A stretch of 64,000 bases of DNA from Bermanella marisrubri (GTDB lineage Bacteria > Pseudomonadota > Gammaproteobacteria > Pseudomonadales > Oceanobacteraceae): positions 3,065,001 through 3,129,000 of the forward strand of contig NZ_CP051183.1 in assembly GCF_012295615.1 (NCBI RefSeq), read 5' to 3'. The notes beneath the pieces are model-generated. The model was not told the origin of the DNA, did not search any database, and worked only from the letters and a program-made list of their open reading frames with translations. The position numbers and the translations under genes were made by a program. Below, piece after piece: positions 46,498 through 58,400 of this stretch. Position 1 is the stretch's first letter. Every line of letters begins with the position of its first letter.

Positions 46498-48282
46498 TTA
46501 TGCAGGGCGTTCAATCAAATCACTACTGCACTCTGTACGCCCTTCGACAAAATGATTCTCTAAAAAGCGACCAAAGCCCTGTTGCTTACCAAGGTCATCG
46601 TTATAACCTTCTGATTTAGTGTACGCGATCTTACCGTTAATAATGGTTGCATCCACTGCATCGTCATTGCGTTTTACTAAGCGATCAATACCAAATCCTT
46701 CCATAGGCGCTTCAGCAATGGCATCAAGGTCCTCATTCAAACCCTCAGGATTAATGATAGCAATATCCGCTCTGTCGCCTTCACGTATATACCCTGCATC
46801 TAAACCAAACCAATCTGCCAAGTCGGCTGTCACTTTATTCACGCCTTCAGCAGTGGACATGAATGGCTTACCCTCTAATTGCGCATCTCGAACATATTTT
46901 AATAAACGTAGTGGAAAGTTATACATCGCCAATGAGCGAATATGAGCGCCACTATCACCGAAACCTACATGGGTATAAGGGCTTACTAATAGCTTATGCA
47001 TAATACGTGGACGATGATTACCATAATTCGTTTTCCATTTTAATTCGCTGCGATATTTAGTCGCCAAGTCAAAGAAGGCATCCACTGGATCGACATTGTA
47101 GCTTTTTCCAATTTGCTCAAAGTTTTTTCCAATCAAGGATTTGTCTGGACAATCTGTAATCCAACCGTCACTAAAATCTCGATGCCATAAACCGACTGTA
47201 AAAATTTCAGACACATGTTTTTTGAATGCAGCACGAAACTCTGGATCGTTAATACGTTTGTAAAGTGCCTCTTCATCTTTCATCATGTCACGAAGCTCCG
47301 CGCCTGTTTCGAACTCCTCAAATGCATTCACCTCTAGACCTTCCAAATGAATCGTAAAAGGTGCCGATAGGGTTTGCCATTTGAAATTACCCCGTAAGAG
47401 TTTATTCGCTATAAAACCACTGATGCGAGTAATGTACGGTAATAGCGGATTCGACTTTAAATCCAATGCCGTTAACATGGTTACCTTCATTGGTCGTCTA
47501 AACAGACCATGCGCTTGCCACAAAAACCCGAATACATTTACTTTTTTAACCGCGTCTGGTGCACCCTGCAGAATCCCGTTGCGTCGGCGCAAAATTTTAA
47601 ATAAGCGCTTGAACTCCCACCACGTGGAATACGTTGACGGTAAGGGCCTCGACCATGCTCTATCACCATCCAGCTTGTCTAACTTGGTGGTCATCATAGA
47701 TAGTCCCATACAACCATGATCAAGCGCTTCTTCCAGCATACGCTCCATGGCTTGCATTTCTTTTTCTGTAGGTTTGATATCACTCGTAGCCCGATCGACT
47801 CCCATGGCTGCCACCCGTATATCACTATGGCCAATGAATGAACACGCGTTTGGACCTAACGGATGACTCTTATAAAACTCACGATAACCTTTGGCGTCTT
47901 TCCATTTTTTCTTTTCAAATAATATAGGTAATACTGATTCACGCGGGACTGCTTCAACACGAGTAAATAAGTCACTACAATCCTCTGGTTCGGCATTCAC
48001 CATGGAAATAGAACAAGAACCAATAGCCACTGTTGTAACGCCATGACGTACTGATTCTTTTAAAGCAGGTGCCGCAATAATTTCAGCGTCATAATGACTG
48101 TGAATTTCAAGAAAACCCGGCGTCACCCACTTACCTTTAGCATCTATAACTTTATATGCTTCACCTTCGATGTTAGCGGCAACTTTAGCAATCTTTCCAT
48201 CCTGAACCGCAACATCGTTAATTTTTTCAACCTGCTTACTACCATCAAAGTAGGTACCATTTTTTATTAGAATATCGTACAT
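46498..48282 (-). CDS. N-acyl-D-amino-acid deacylase family amidohydrolase
   Basis: This 594-residue metal-dependent amidohydrolase has the N-terminal metal motif GFLEIHSHYDAE (about residues 58-69). A carboxylate/Cys region follows (GVTTVAIGSCSISM), then SFIGHSDIRVAAMG, and the C-terminal metal Asp region HVGFGDSGAHIRSL. The layout is that of D-aminoacylases, which free D-amino acids from N-acyl forms. Related enzymes act on other amides, so the substrate is open. It is the last gene of a minus-strand operon with two transporters and an SDR. The gap to the upstream gene is 40 bases. Confidence 0.82.
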   Translation of the reverse strand: MYDILIKNGTYFDGSKQVEKINDVAVQDGKIAKVAANIEGEAYKVIDAKGKWVTPGFLEIHSHYDAEIIAAPALKESVRHGVTTVAIGSCSISMVNAEPEDCSDLFTRVEAVPRESVLPILFEKKKWKDAKGYREFYKSHPLGPNACSFIGHSDIRVAAMGVDRATSDIKPTEKEMQAMERMLEEALDHGCMGLSMMTTKLDKLDGDRAWSRPLPSTYSTWWEFKRLFKILRRRNGILQGAPDAVKKVNVFGFLWQAHGLFRRPMKVTMLTALDLKSNPLLPYITRISGFIANKLLRGNFKWQTLSAPFTIHLEGLEVNAFEEFETGAELRDMMKDEEALYKRINDPEFRAAFKKHVSEIFTVGLWHRDFSDGWITDCPDKSLIGKNFEQIGKSYNVDPVDAFFDLATKYRSELKWKTNYGNHRPRIMHKLLVSPYTHVGFGDSGAHIRSLAMYNFPLRLLKYVRDAQLEGKPFMSTAEGVNKVTADLADWFGLDAGYIREGDRADIAIINPEGLNEDLDAIAEAPMEGFGIDRLVKRNDDAVDATIINGKIAYTKSEGYNDDLGKQQGFGRFLENHFVEGRTECSSDLIERPA

Positions 48283-48322
48283 AGTTATACCTATTAATAG
48301 TTTAAAATTCGTTGAGTGAGCC

Positions 48323-49066
48323 TTAACTCATTAAATAACGACTGATGACTAAAATGACGCCGGTTAAAAGCAATAACCAATACACACCCATTTTAAAGTG
48401 ACGCTCGTCGACTCTTTCATGTAAAAAATTGCCAAGCTTGACGGCCATAAATAACACAGGGATATAAAACAGCACATTGATCAGAACAGGTTGCAAAGAG
48501 CCGTCTGCAAGGAACGCTATGGTTAACAAAAAATTTAATGTAAACCAGACAAAAACCATGGTCGCGCGGAAGCGTGCTTTATTAATTTTTGTGCCTGCTA
48601 CTGCATACACTAACAAAGGTCCACCACTGGCAAACAAACCATGAGTGATACCGGCACCATAGGTGATAGCACGCGTCTTCCAAAGAGGTCGAGCCTTATC
48701 CTCATGTCGATGAAACATTCGCCATAATTCGCGTGCTGCAAACCAAACGATTAATACACCAAAGGCCTGCTTCATGATGACATCATTCAAATACGGGGCG
48801 ATAAAGTAACCTGTAGCGGTACCAAGCAACATGCCGGGCATGATCACCCTTATCAGTAGCTCACGATCTATATTTTGGCGATTGCGATAAGCCAACACGC
48901 TAGTCATACAGATATTACAGCAGACTAAAATAGGTAAGAGTTTCTCAAACGGTAAAAACAGAACACCCAACGACAAAGCGATAACAATACTGCCAAATCC
49001 CGTGACTGCTTCTAATGTATAGGCAATTAATATAATGAAACCAAATAAAACCCAGAGCCATTCCAT
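48323..49066 (-). CDS. TauE/SafE-family (DUF81) sulfite/organic anion permease
   Basis: This 247-residue integral membrane protein has about eight helices. Family marks are the N-terminal TGFGSIVIALSLGVLFLPFE and the half-repeat GITHGLFASGGPLLVYAV. Relatives export sulfite, sulfoacetate or other anions. It overlaps the next upstream gene by one base, so the two transporters are translated together. The substrate is probably linked to the deacylase/SDR pathway (inference). Confidence 0.85.
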   Translation of the reverse strand: MEWLWVLFGFIILIAYTLEAVTGFGSIVIALSLGVLFLPFEKLLPILVCCNICMTSVLAYRNRQNIDRELLIRVIMPGMLLGTATGYFIAPYLNDVIMKQAFGVLIVWFAARELWRMFHRHEDKARPLWKTRAITYGAGITHGLFASGGPLLVYAVAGTKINKARFRATMVFVWFTLNFLLTIAFLADGSLQPVLINVLFYIPVLFMAVKLGNFLHERVDERHFKMGVYWLLLLTGVILVISRYLMS

Positions 49067-49992
49067 TAGGACACCTCGGCTGTGCGACTATCGGATTCTG
49101 ATTTCTCTGTAGATACACGAGACCAAATAGTAGAAAGTAATAAGCCGCTTACCAGGTGCCAAACACCCCAAAATGCAGCAATTAACAACATGCCTGAAGC
49201 TTGTGGAAAGAAAGTAAAAATAATCAGCAACGCCAACGCACCGTTTTGAATACCTACTTCCAGTGAAATGGCACGACGATGTGACTCTGGAAGACCTGCG
49301 AGATAGGCACCGAAATATCCTAGTAGAAGTGCGAGTCCATTATGAGCAACGACTAAGATGAAAAATAAATCAAAATACTCTAAAAACTGATCGGTATTCT
49401 TTGCAAAAGCAATGCCCGCTAGAATAAGCATGACTAGCATGGCGCTGATGCGTAATGGCTTTTCAACCTTTCGAGAAAGACTCGGAAACTTCTGACCTGC
49501 GATCATTCCGAATACTAATGGCAAGCCTAAAACCATGGTCACAAGTAGTAATAAACTAATAGGATCGATACTGATCTCTGTTAACAAGTCTCGTGTATAA
49601 GGATTCAACCATGCATATAAAGCGAAATTGAATGGCGTCATAAAACTGGCCGCCAAGCTGGAAACACCCGTCATACTGACACTGACTGCAACATTTCCCT
49701 TTGCCATCCAAGTCATAATATTGGAGAAAGTACCACCAGGACATGATGCAACCAATATCATGCCCATCGCTAACAGAGGGTCTACCTTTAACCACCAAGT
49801 CACCATACATGTAACAAGCGGTAGAATAATGAACTGAATAATTAAACCAATGATAGGGGCTTTTGGCTTAACCAATACTCGCTTAAAGTCTTTAGGACTA
49901 AGCTCCAAGGATACGCCAAACATCATGATGGCAATAATGACATTAAGCGCCATTAGACTTTCGGGATTAAAATCTATTGAAACTGGTTCCAT
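49066..49992 (-). CDS. Bile acid:sodium symporter (BASS) family transporter
   Basis: This 308-residue protein has about nine to ten helices. The conserved BASS stretch MILVASCPGGTFSNIMTWMAKGN occurs near 77-99, with the crossover-type helix expected for sodium and substrate binding. LEVGIQNGALALLIIF is the second conserved block. BASS proteins import bile acids, pantoate, pyruvate or other organic anions with sodium. The partner genes suggest uptake of an organic anion related to the deacylase (inference). Confidence 0.85.
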   Translation of the reverse strand: MEPVSIDFNPESLMALNVIIAIMMFGVSLELSPKDFKRVLVKPKAPIIGLIIQFIILPLVTCMVTWWLKVDPLLAMGMILVASCPGGTFSNIMTWMAKGNVAVSVSMTGVSSLAASFMTPFNFALYAWLNPYTRDLLTEISIDPISLLLLVTMVLGLPLVFGMIAGQKFPSLSRKVEKPLRISAMLVMLILAGIAFAKNTDQFLEYFDLFFILVVAHNGLALLLGYFGAYLAGLPESHRRAISLEVGIQNGALALLIIFTFFPQASGMLLIAAFWGVWHLVSGLLLSTIWSRVSTEKSESDSRTAEVS

Positions 49993-50041
49993 GATTAACC
50001 ACTCTGATTATTAATTTTTTAATTATTATTTTGACTAATTT

Positions 50042-50839
50042 TTATTGTTCTAATTCGCTTGCGAATTTCTTTGTCATTGCTCGCAAAAATATTTTGGGCG
50101 CAATTTTATAGAGGATAGACGCGATGAAAGTAAACGTATCAGGGAACAAACGCTCTTTGCGCTCTTCATAAGCTTCATAGATTCGCTCTGCAAGCTCACT
50201 TGGATTACCCATGCGGCCTATCATAGAGCGCTTGTGCTTTGCTTTTTCACCATTGCCAGATAGCGCATTCGTTTCTATAGGTGTATCTAAGAAGCTTGGG
50301 TAAACCATTAAGACGCTTACATTTAACCGAGACACTTCACAACGCATAACCTCAAAATACTGATGCAAAGCACTTTTAGCAGCGCAATACCCAGCTCGGC
50401 CTAATACAGGCATCCAACCCGCCATTGAGCCAATATTAATTACATCCCCCTTAGATTCACTTAGTAGTGGTAAACAAGACTGTGCTAACCGTACTGGTCC
50501 CAAATAATCCACAGCCATCACTTTCTCGATCACTTTGATATCGGTTTGCTCCGCCAATGAACGATGGGTGATACCCGCATTATTAACTAACACATCCAGG
50601 GTCTTAAATTGCTTTGTAATGTCGTCAACCAATTGAGACACGGAATCGCCATTTGTCAAATCTAGCTCGTAGGCAAACGCATTAACACCTAACTCTTTTG
50701 CCTCTTGCTTAAGCTTGTCGATTTGTAAATCCACCATGATCACTTGATGACCCTTTTTGATGAAGACCTTACTCATCTCAAGGCCTAGACCGCTTGCTGC
50801 GCCGGTGATCAAGACGATTTTGCTAGATGCTTTCTGCAT
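50042..50839 (-). CDS. Short-chain dehydrogenase/reductase
   Basis: This is an NAD(P)-dependent oxidoreductase of 265 residues from ATG 50839 (MQKASSKIVLITGAASGLGL). The glycine-rich motif TGAASGLG, NNAG, the catalytic Ser in INIGSMAG and the YxxxK pair in GYCAAKSALH are all present. The frame extends 24 codons upstream, but the added segment is hydrophobic and has no start signal. A C-terminal hydrophobic/basic tail (FTFIASILYKIAPKIFLRAMTKK) suggests membrane contact, as in SDRs acting on lipids or steroids. It is the first gene of the four-gene operon. Confidence 0.85.
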   Translation of the reverse strand: MQKASSKIVLITGAASGLGLEMSKVFIKKGHQVIMVDLQIDKLKQEAKELGVNAFAYELDLTNGDSVSQLVDDITKQFKTLDVLVNNAGITHRSLAEQTDIKVIEKVMAVDYLGPVRLAQSCLPLLSESKGDVINIGSMAGWMPVLGRAGYCAAKSALHQYFEVMRCEVSRLNVSVLMVYPSFLDTPIETNALSGNGEKAKHKRSMIGRMGNPSELAERIYEAYEERKERLFPDTFTFIASILYKIAPKIFLRAMTKKFASELEQ

Positions 50840-50956
50840 AGTGACACTTCTATTTACATTTCGAATAAAGATAATCGGAAGAGGGAAAACAGTCTTGACC
50901 GCATAAGCCAATAATTGGCACCTAAGGTTAATAAGCGTATAACGTTTCTTACTGGC

Positions 50957-50984
50957 ACAAAAAAAGGCCGCCGAAGCGACCTTT
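50957..50984 (-). terminator. Terminator after tuf (UUCG tetraloop)
   Basis: On the minus strand AAAGGTCGC, a TTCG loop and GCGGCCTTT form a 9-base stem (one T·G pair) followed by T-rich sequence. It ends the rpoB-tuf gene string. Confidence 0.9.
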
Positions 50985-51019
50985 CTTTTAGCGTAGTGCT
51001 AATCGTCTGTAATTAAATA

Positions 51020-52243
51020 TTACTCAACGATCTTAGCAACAACACCCGCACCTACTGTACGACCACCTTCACGGATCGCGAAACGTAGACCTTCGTCCAT
51101 CGCGATTGGAGCGATCAATTCAGCAGTTAGCTGTACGTTGTCACCAGGCATTACCATTTCTACGCCTTCAGGTAGGATACACTCACCTGTTACGTCTGTT
51201 GTACGGAAGTAGAACTGTGGACGGTAACCTTTGAAGAATGGAGTGTGACGACCACCTTCATCTTTACCTAGTACGTATACTTCTGCTTCGAACTTGGTGT
51301 GTGGAGTGATTGAACCAGGCTGAGCCAATACTTGACCACGCTGTACTTCATCACGCTTAGTACCACGTAGTAGTACACCACAGTTCTCGCCTGCACGACC
51401 TTCGTCAAGCATCTTACGGAACATCTCAACACCAGTTACGGTAGTCTTCGTAGTTTCTTTGATACCTACGATTTCTACTTCTTCACCAGTCTTAACGATA
51501 CCACGCTCTACACGGCCTGTTACTACAGTACCACGACCTTGGATAGAGAATACGTCTTCGATCGGCATGATGAATGCACCGTCTACTGCACGCTCTGGTT
51601 CTGGGATGTAAGAGTCTAGAGTTTCTACTAGTTTCTTAACCGCAGTTGTACCTAGTTCGTTGTCGTCTTGACCGTTTAGAGCCATTAGCGCTGAACCTGG
51701 AACGATTGGCGTGTCGTCGCCTGGGAAGTCGTACTCAGATAGTAGGTCACGTAGTTCCATGTCTACTAGCTCTAGCATTTCTTCGTATTCTTCAGTACCG
51801 AAACCACCACAGTCTTCTGCTAGAAGGTCTGCTTTGTTTAGGAATACTACGATGTAAGGTACACCTACCTGACGAGATAGTAGGATGTGCTCACGAGTCT
51901 GAGGCATTGGGCCGTCAGTCGCGCCACATACTAGGATCGCACCGTCCATCTGTGCAGCACCAGTGATCATGTTTTTAACATAGTCGGCGTGCCCTGGGCA
52001 GTCTACGTGTGCGTAGTGACGATCTGTTGATTCATACTCAACGTGAGACGTCGCGATGGTAATACCACGATCACGCTCTTCTGGTGCGTTGTCGATACCG
52101 TCGAACGCTACCGCTTCACCGCCGAATACTTCAGCACATACGCGAGTTAGCGCTGCTGTTAGTGTAGTTTTACCGTGGTCAACGTGACCGATGGTGCCCA
52201 CGTTTACATGGGGTTTGCTACGTTCAAAAGAACCCTTAGCCAT
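51020..52243 (-). CDS. tuf: Elongation factor Tu
   Basis: This GTPase delivers aminoacyl-tRNA to the ribosome. Motifs are GHVDHGKTT (P-loop), [17 protein letters not shown] and the kirromycin-region sequences in place. Its 407 residues include the ten-residue insertion-like stretch ([12 protein letters not shown]) seen in Pseudomonas-type EF-Tu rather than the 394-residue E. coli form. Codon choice is extreme: 23 of the 27 Leu codons I read are CTA, and Val is mostly GTA. It follows fusA by 24 bases and has AGAGGTC as ribosome-binding site. No rpsJ/S10 genes follow. Confidence 0.98.
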   Translation of the reverse strand: MAKGSFERSKPHVNVGTIGHVDHGKTTLTAALTRVCAEVFGGEAVAFDGIDNAPEERDRGITIATSHVEYESTDRHYAHVDCPGHADYVKNMITGAAQMDGAILVCGATDGPMPQTREHILLSRQVGVPYIVVFLNKADLLAEDCGGFGTEEYEEMLELVDMELRDLLSEYDFPGDDTPIVPGSALMALNGQDDNELGTTAVKKLVETLDSYIPEPERAVDGAFIMPIEDVFSIQGRGTVVTGRVERGIVKTGEEVEIVGIKETTKTTVTGVEMFRKMLDEGRAGENCGVLLRGTKRDEVQRGQVLAQPGSITPHTKFEAEVYVLGKDEGGRHTPFFKGYRPQFYFRTTDVTGECILPEGVEMVMPGDNVQLTAELIAPIAMDEGLRFAIREGGRTVGAGVVAKIVE

Positions 52244-52267
52244 AATAGACCTCTTTTATCTCTAGAT

Positions 52268-54361
52268 TTAGGCTTTGTTAATTATAGCTTCGGCGACGTT
52301 GTTAGGCGCTTCAGCATATTTCTTAAATTCCATGGCATACGTTGCGCGGCCCTGTGTAGCGGAACGTAGATCGGTTGCATAACCGAACATTTCCGACAAG
52401 GGTACTTCAGCCGTTACCAGTTTACCAGATGGGCTTTCGTCCATACCTTGAACTAAGCCACGACGACGGTTCAAATCACCAACCACATCACCCATGTATT
52501 CTTCAGGGGTGACTACTTCTACGCTCATCACTGGCTCAAGTAAAGCAGGTTTACCTTCACGTGCCAGTTCTTTGGTAGCCATGGAAGCAGCGATCTTAAA
52601 CGCCATTTCGTTTGAGTCAACATCGTGGAAAGAACCATCAAACAAGGTTGCTTTCAAACCAAGAAGAGGATAGCCCGCAAGCACACCATTCTTCATTTGA
52701 TCTTGAATGCCTCGCTCTACCGCAGGAATGTATTCCTTCGGAATGGTACCACCAACGATTTCATTCACGAACTCTAGCTCTTCGCCTTCGTTAGGCTCAA
52801 AGCGAATGACTACATGACCATATTGACCACGGCCACCGGACTGCTTCGCAAATTTCTTGTTGATCTCACAAGTTGTAGTGATGTGCTCACGATAGGCTAC
52901 CTGTGGCTTACCTATGTTTGCTTCAACACTGAACTCACGCTTCATACGATCAACCAGTACATCTAGGTGTAGTTCACCCATACCAGAGATGATGGTTTGA
53001 CCTGATTCTTCGTCAGTCTCTACGCGGAAAGATGGATCTTCCTGTGCAAGTTTCTGCAAGGCAATGCCCATTTTTTCTTGATCCGCTTTTGATTTTGGCT
53101 CTACCGCAACCGAAATAACCGGTTCAGGAAATTCCATACGTTCAAGCGTGATTTTGTTGTTGAAATCACACAAGGTATCTCCCGTGGTCACATCTTTCAT
53201 GCCGATCAAAGCAGCGATGTCACCCGCACGTACTTCTTTAATTTCTTCGCGGTTATTGGAGTGCATTTGCACCATGCGGCCAACGCGTTCTTTTTTGCCT
53301 TTAACTGGGTTATAGACACTATCACCAGCGTTCAAGACACCGGAATAAACGCGCACAAAGGTTAAAGTTCCTACGAATGGATCAGTAGCAATCTTAAATG
53401 CCAAAGCGGCGAATGGGGCTTTATCATCAGCCTCACGAGTCTCTACAGACTCTTTAGCATCATCTAATACACCTTCAATCGCTTTAACTTCAGTCGGGCT
53501 TGGCAAGTACTCAATGACTGCATCCAATACCGCCTGAACACCTTTGTTTTTGAAAGCAGAACCACAGGTCACAAGGACAATCTCGTTATCCAATGTACGC
53601 TGACGTAATGCTTGTTTGATTTCTTCTTCGGACAAATCACCCTCTTCAAGGTACTTGTCCATCAATTCTTCAGACGCTTCAGCGGCCGCTTCCAATAGCT
53701 GCTCACGGTAGTCATTGGCGGTATCCACCAAGTCTGCCGGAATATCTTCTAATTGGTAAGTCATGCCCTTGTCTTCTTCATTCCACATGATGGCCTTCAT
53801 TTTCACAAGATCCACCACGCCTTTGAAGTCTTCTTCGGCGCCGATATTGATTTGAATTGGGACTGGGTTCGCACCAAGACGCTTCTTCAGTTGCTCTACA
53901 ACCATGAAGAAGTCTGCACCAGTGCGGTCCATTTTATTGACGAAGACCATGCGCGGTACTTCGTACTTATTGGCTTGACGCCATACAGTTTCAGTTTGTG
54001 GTTGCACACCAGATGAACCACAAAGTACAACAACCGCACCATCCAAAACACGCAAAGAACGTTCTACTTCGATGGTGAAGTCAACGTGCCCTGGAGTATC
54101 GATAATATTGATGCGGTGTTGGTCAAACTGCTGGCTCATGCCAGACCAGAAACAAGTGGTGGCAGCGGACGTGATGGTGATACCACGCTCCTGCTCCTGC
54201 TCCATCCAGTCCATGGTGGCTGCGCCATCGTGAACTTCACCGATCTTATGACTAAGACCGGTGTAGAAAAGAACACGTTCAGTAGTCGTGGTTTTACCCG
54301 CGTCTACGTGCGCACAAATACCAATGTTACGATAACGATTTATTGGTGTAGTACGTGCCAC
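52268..54361 (-). CDS. fusA: Elongation factor G
   Basis: This GTPase drives translocation and ribosome recycling. Motifs are [27 protein letters not shown] and NKMD, with domain III-V stretches such as [15 protein letters not shown] and [15 protein letters not shown]. At 697 residues it is normal. It lies 18 bases after rpsG and before tuf. Confidence 0.98.
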   Translation of the reverse strand: MARTTPINRYRNIGICAHVDAGKTTTTERVLFYTGLSHKIGEVHDGAATMDWMEQEQERGITITSAATTCFWSGMSQQFDQHRINIIDTPGHVDFTIEVERSLRVLDGAVVVLCGSSGVQPQTETVWRQANKYEVPRMVFVNKMDRTGADFFMVVEQLKKRLGANPVPIQINIGAEEDFKGVVDLVKMKAIMWNEEDKGMTYQLEDIPADLVDTANDYREQLLEAAAEASEELMDKYLEEGDLSEEEIKQALRQRTLDNEIVLVTCGSAFKNKGVQAVLDAVIEYLPSPTEVKAIEGVLDDAKESVETREADDKAPFAALAFKIATDPFVGTLTFVRVYSGVLNAGDSVYNPVKGKKERVGRMVQMHSNNREEIKEVRAGDIAALIGMKDVTTGDTLCDFNNKITLERMEFPEPVISVAVEPKSKADQEKMGIALQKLAQEDPSFRVETDEESGQTIISGMGELHLDVLVDRMKREFSVEANIGKPQVAYREHITTTCEINKKFAKQSGGRGQYGHVVIRFEPNEGEELEFVNEIVGGTIPKEYIPAVERGIQDQMKNGVLAGYPLLGLKATLFDGSFHDVDSNEMAFKIAASMATKELAREGKPALLEPVMSVEVVTPEEYMGDVVGDLNRRRGLVQGMDESPSGKLVTAEVPLSEMFGYATDLRSATQGRATYAMEFKKYAEAPNNVAEAIINKA

Positions 54362-54379
54362 TTAGTTGTCCTTATTAGA

Positions 54380-54865
<486 letters not shown>

Positions 54866-54957
54866 TTATCTTCAGGAGTACCCGAGAGTTCTTAAGCCTC
54901 GGCCTTACTCTTATCTTTTAAATGTAACCGTCTAATATGACTTTTTATTGAAAAGTC

Positions 54958-55329
54958 TTACTTAGGACGCTTAGCACCATATTTAGAACGACCTTGTTTA
55001 CGGTCATTAACGCCAGCGCAGTCTAAAGCGCCACGTACTGTGTGATAACGCACACCAGGCAAGTCTTTTACACGACCGCCACGAATTAGCACAACACTGT
55101 GCTCTTGTAAGTTGTGACCTTCACCACCAATGTAGGAAGACACTTCGAAGCCGTTGGTCAAGCGAACACGACATACCTTACGTAGTGCAGAGTTAGGCTT
55201 CTTAGGTGTAGTAGTATATACACGAGTACATACACCACGACGCTGAGGACAAGCCTGCAAAGCACGAACGTCAGATTTCGCAACTTGACGCTTACGTGGC
55301 TTACGAACCAACTGATTGATCGTTGCCAT
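54958..55329 (-). CDS. rpsL: 30S ribosomal protein S12
   Basis: S12 lies at the decoding centre. ATG 55329 (123 residues, [13 protein letters not shown]) is the family start; the open frame runs 13 codons further upstream. The [18 protein letters not shown] and [12 protein letters not shown] stretches keep the lysines that are changed in streptomycin-resistant mutants, so no resistance allele is visible. The gene lies between rpoC and rpsG, joining the beta and str operons. Confidence 0.98.
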   Translation of the reverse strand: MATINQLVRKPRKRQVAKSDVRALQACPQRRGVCTRVYTTTPKKPNSALRKVCRVRLTNGFEVSSYIGGEGHNLQEHSVVLIRGGRVKDLPGVRYHTVRGALDCAGVNDRKQGRSKYGAKRPK

Positions 55330-55421
55330 TAGTAAACTCCAATGAGTAAATACAAAAACGCCAGACACACCGGTATCTGACGGATGGGTCGCGAAGTCTA
55401 ATCACAGTCCCTCCCATAGTC

Positions 55422-55454
55422 AAGAAGGGCGTGCAAATATTGCACACCCTTCTT
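55422..55454 (-). terminator. Strong hairpin in the rpoC-rpsL spacer (partial terminator or processing site)
   Basis: AAGAAGGGcGTGCAA (55422-55436) and TTGCACaCCCTTCTT (55440-55454) pair along 15 bases with an ATA loop; on the minus strand the single odd pair is T·G. No T-run follows. It begins 31 bases after the rpoC stop and could tune rpsL-fusA-tuf expression relative to rpoBC. Confidence 0.65.
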
Positions 55455-55484
55455 ATAACTGGAAGTTACTACTTCCGAGACATC

Positions 55485-58400
55485 TTAGATGTTGTCTTTC
55501 AATGCCTCTGAAAGCGCTGCTTCAACTTCGTCTGCGCTCACACTTGGCGTGGTTTGTGGACCGAACTTATCGGCTTCACGCTGCTCACGCTTACGGCGGC
55601 GCTCGGCATGGTAAGCCAAACCTGTACCCGCAGGAATCAGACGGCCAACCACGACGTTTTCTTTCAGACCACGTAGGTGATCTTGTTTACCGGTCACTGC
55701 ACCTTCGGTCAGTACGCGCGTCGTTTCTTGGAACGATGCCGCAGAGATGAAGGACTCAGTAGCCAACGATGCTTTGGTGATACCCAACAATTGACGCTGG
55801 CCTTTGGCTGGCATCTTGTCTTCGCCATCAATGCCCGCGTTCACTTCTAGGAAGTCAGAGTATTCAACCTGATCGCCTTGAATGAAGTCAGTATCGCCCG
55901 CATCTAGGATATCCACTTTACGCAGCATCTGACGAATGATCGTTTCGATGTGCTTATCGTTAATACCTACGCCTTGTAAACGGTAAACTTCTTGTACTTC
56001 GTTGGTAATGTATAGCGCTAGCTCGCTTACGCCCAATAGACGAAGGATATCGTGTGGGTTTAGCGGACCATCAGAGATCACCTCACCTTTTTCTACACTT
56101 TCACCTTCGAATACGTTCATTTGACGCCACTTCGGAATCAACTCTTCATACGGCTCGCTGCCATCTTTCGGAGTAATCACTAAACGCTTCTTACCTTTGG
56201 TTTCTTTACCGAAACCAACCACACCGGACACTTCTGCCAAAATAGCAGGCTCTTTTGGTTTACGCGCTTCGAACAAGTCTGCTACGCGCGGTAGACCACC
56301 GGTGATGTCCTTGTTACCAGAGCTTTCTTGCGGGATACGTGCAATTACGTCACCCACTTTTACTTCAGAACCATCTTCGTGGTTAACCAAAGCATTCGCT
56401 GGTAATAGATACTGAGCCGGTGTATTGGTGCCAGGGAAGTTAATATCCTCACCCTTCGCATCCACCAACTTGATCATTGGACGAATATCTTTACCCGCTG
56501 CAGGACGGTTAGCAGGGTCCATCACCTCAAGGATCGACAGACCTGTTAGCTCATCTGTTTGACGAGTAATAGTAATACCTTCTTCTAGACCTACGAACTC
56601 AACGCGACCACCTACTTCAGAGATGATTGGGTGAGTATGTGGATCCCAGCTTGCGATCTTCTGACCGGCTTCAACCGTCGTACCATCGTGAGAGCTAATC
56701 ACTGCACCATAAGGCAGCTTGTAGTACTCACGCTCACGACCGAATTCATCGGCAATGGCAATCGCACTAGAACGAGATACCAATACTAGATCGCCATCTT
56801 CACGTTCTACCGTCTTCATGTTGTGAAGACGTACTGTACCTGGGTTTTTAACCTGCACGCTATCGATAGCCGTTGCACGTGATGCCGCACCACCGATGTG
56901 GAACGTACGCATGGTTAGCTGTGTACCTGGCTCACCGATTGACTGTGCTGCGATAACACCCACAGATTCACCTGGGTTAACAAGGTGACCTCGGGCCAAA
57001 TCACGACCGTAACAGCTGGCACAAATACCAAACTTAGTGCTACAGGTAATTGGTGAACGCACCATCACGTCATCAACACTGGCCGATTCAATGATGTCTA
57101 CCCATTTCTCGTCGATCAACGTACCTGCTGGTGCAACTACTTCGTCATCAGTGCCTGGCTTAATAATGTCTTGCGCCACAACACGACCAAGAATACGACC
57201 ACCTAGAGGTACAACAACGTCGCCGCCTTCGATAAGCGGGGTCATCTTCAGACCTTCTTGAGTGCCACAATCGTGTTCGGTTACAACTACGTCCTGAGCA
57301 ACGTCTACCAGACGACGCGTTAGGTAACCGGAGTTAGCTGTTTTCAGTGCGGTATCGGCTAGACCCTTACGAGCACCGTGGGTTGAGGTAAAGTACTGCA
57401 TTACCGACAGACCTTCACGGAAGTTCGCTGTGATCGGGGTTTCGATGATGGAGCCATCCGGCTTCGCCATCAGACCACGCATACCCGCCAACTGACGAAT
57501 CTGAGCTGGGCTACCACGAGCACCGGAGTCCGCCATGATATAAACGCTGTTGAACGACTCTTGATCTACTTCATTGCCATCGCGATCCGTCACGGTATCA
57601 GTACCGATATTTTCCATCATCGCGTTTGCAACAAGCTCGTTCGCACGAGACCATATATCAACTACTTTGTTGTACTTCTCGCCTTGGGTTACCAAACCAG
57701 AAGCAAACTGATCTTCAATGTCTTTTACTTGTTTCTCTGCATCACCGATGATGTCCGCTTTCGCATCAGGAATAACAAAATCGTTTACGCCGATAGAAGC
57801 GCCGGACTTGGTTGCGTATGAGAAACCGGTATACATAACTTGGTCTGCGAAGATAACGGTATCTTTAAGGCCGCAGTTACGATAAGCCATATCCAAAAGC
57901 TTAGAGATCGCTTTCTTCTTCATTGCTTGGTTAACCGCTTCAAAAGGAATACCTTTTGGTACGATTTCAAACAATAGCGCACGACCAACAGTAGTATCTT
58001 CCACTTTAGTGGTAGTTACTTCAGTACCATCTTCATCGTAAACAGTTTGAGTGATGCGCACTTTTACTTTGGCATGAAGCTCTGCTTGGCCTGTACGGTA
58101 AGCACGCTGAACTTCATCAATACCACCAAAAATAGAACCTTCACCAATAGCCGCTATCTTGTCACGGGTCATATAATACAGACCCAATACAACGTCCTGA
58201 GACGGTACGATGATCGGATCACCGTTCGCAGGAGAAAGTACGTTATTGGTAGACATCATTAGCGCACGTGCTTCCAACTGAGCTTCTGTGGTCAGTGGAA
58301 CGTGTACCGCCATTTGGTCACCGTCGAAGTCAGCGTTATAAGCCGCACACACTAGTGGGTGAAGCTGAATCGCTTTACCTTCGATTAGCAAAGGTTCAAA

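Noticed and set aside
46619-46945. Plus-strand frame within the deacylase gene
   Set aside because: Antisense shadow of a conserved gene with no start signal or domain.
55329-55368. Longer S12 start
   Set aside because: The family start MATINQL is at 55329; the upstream codons do not match S12.
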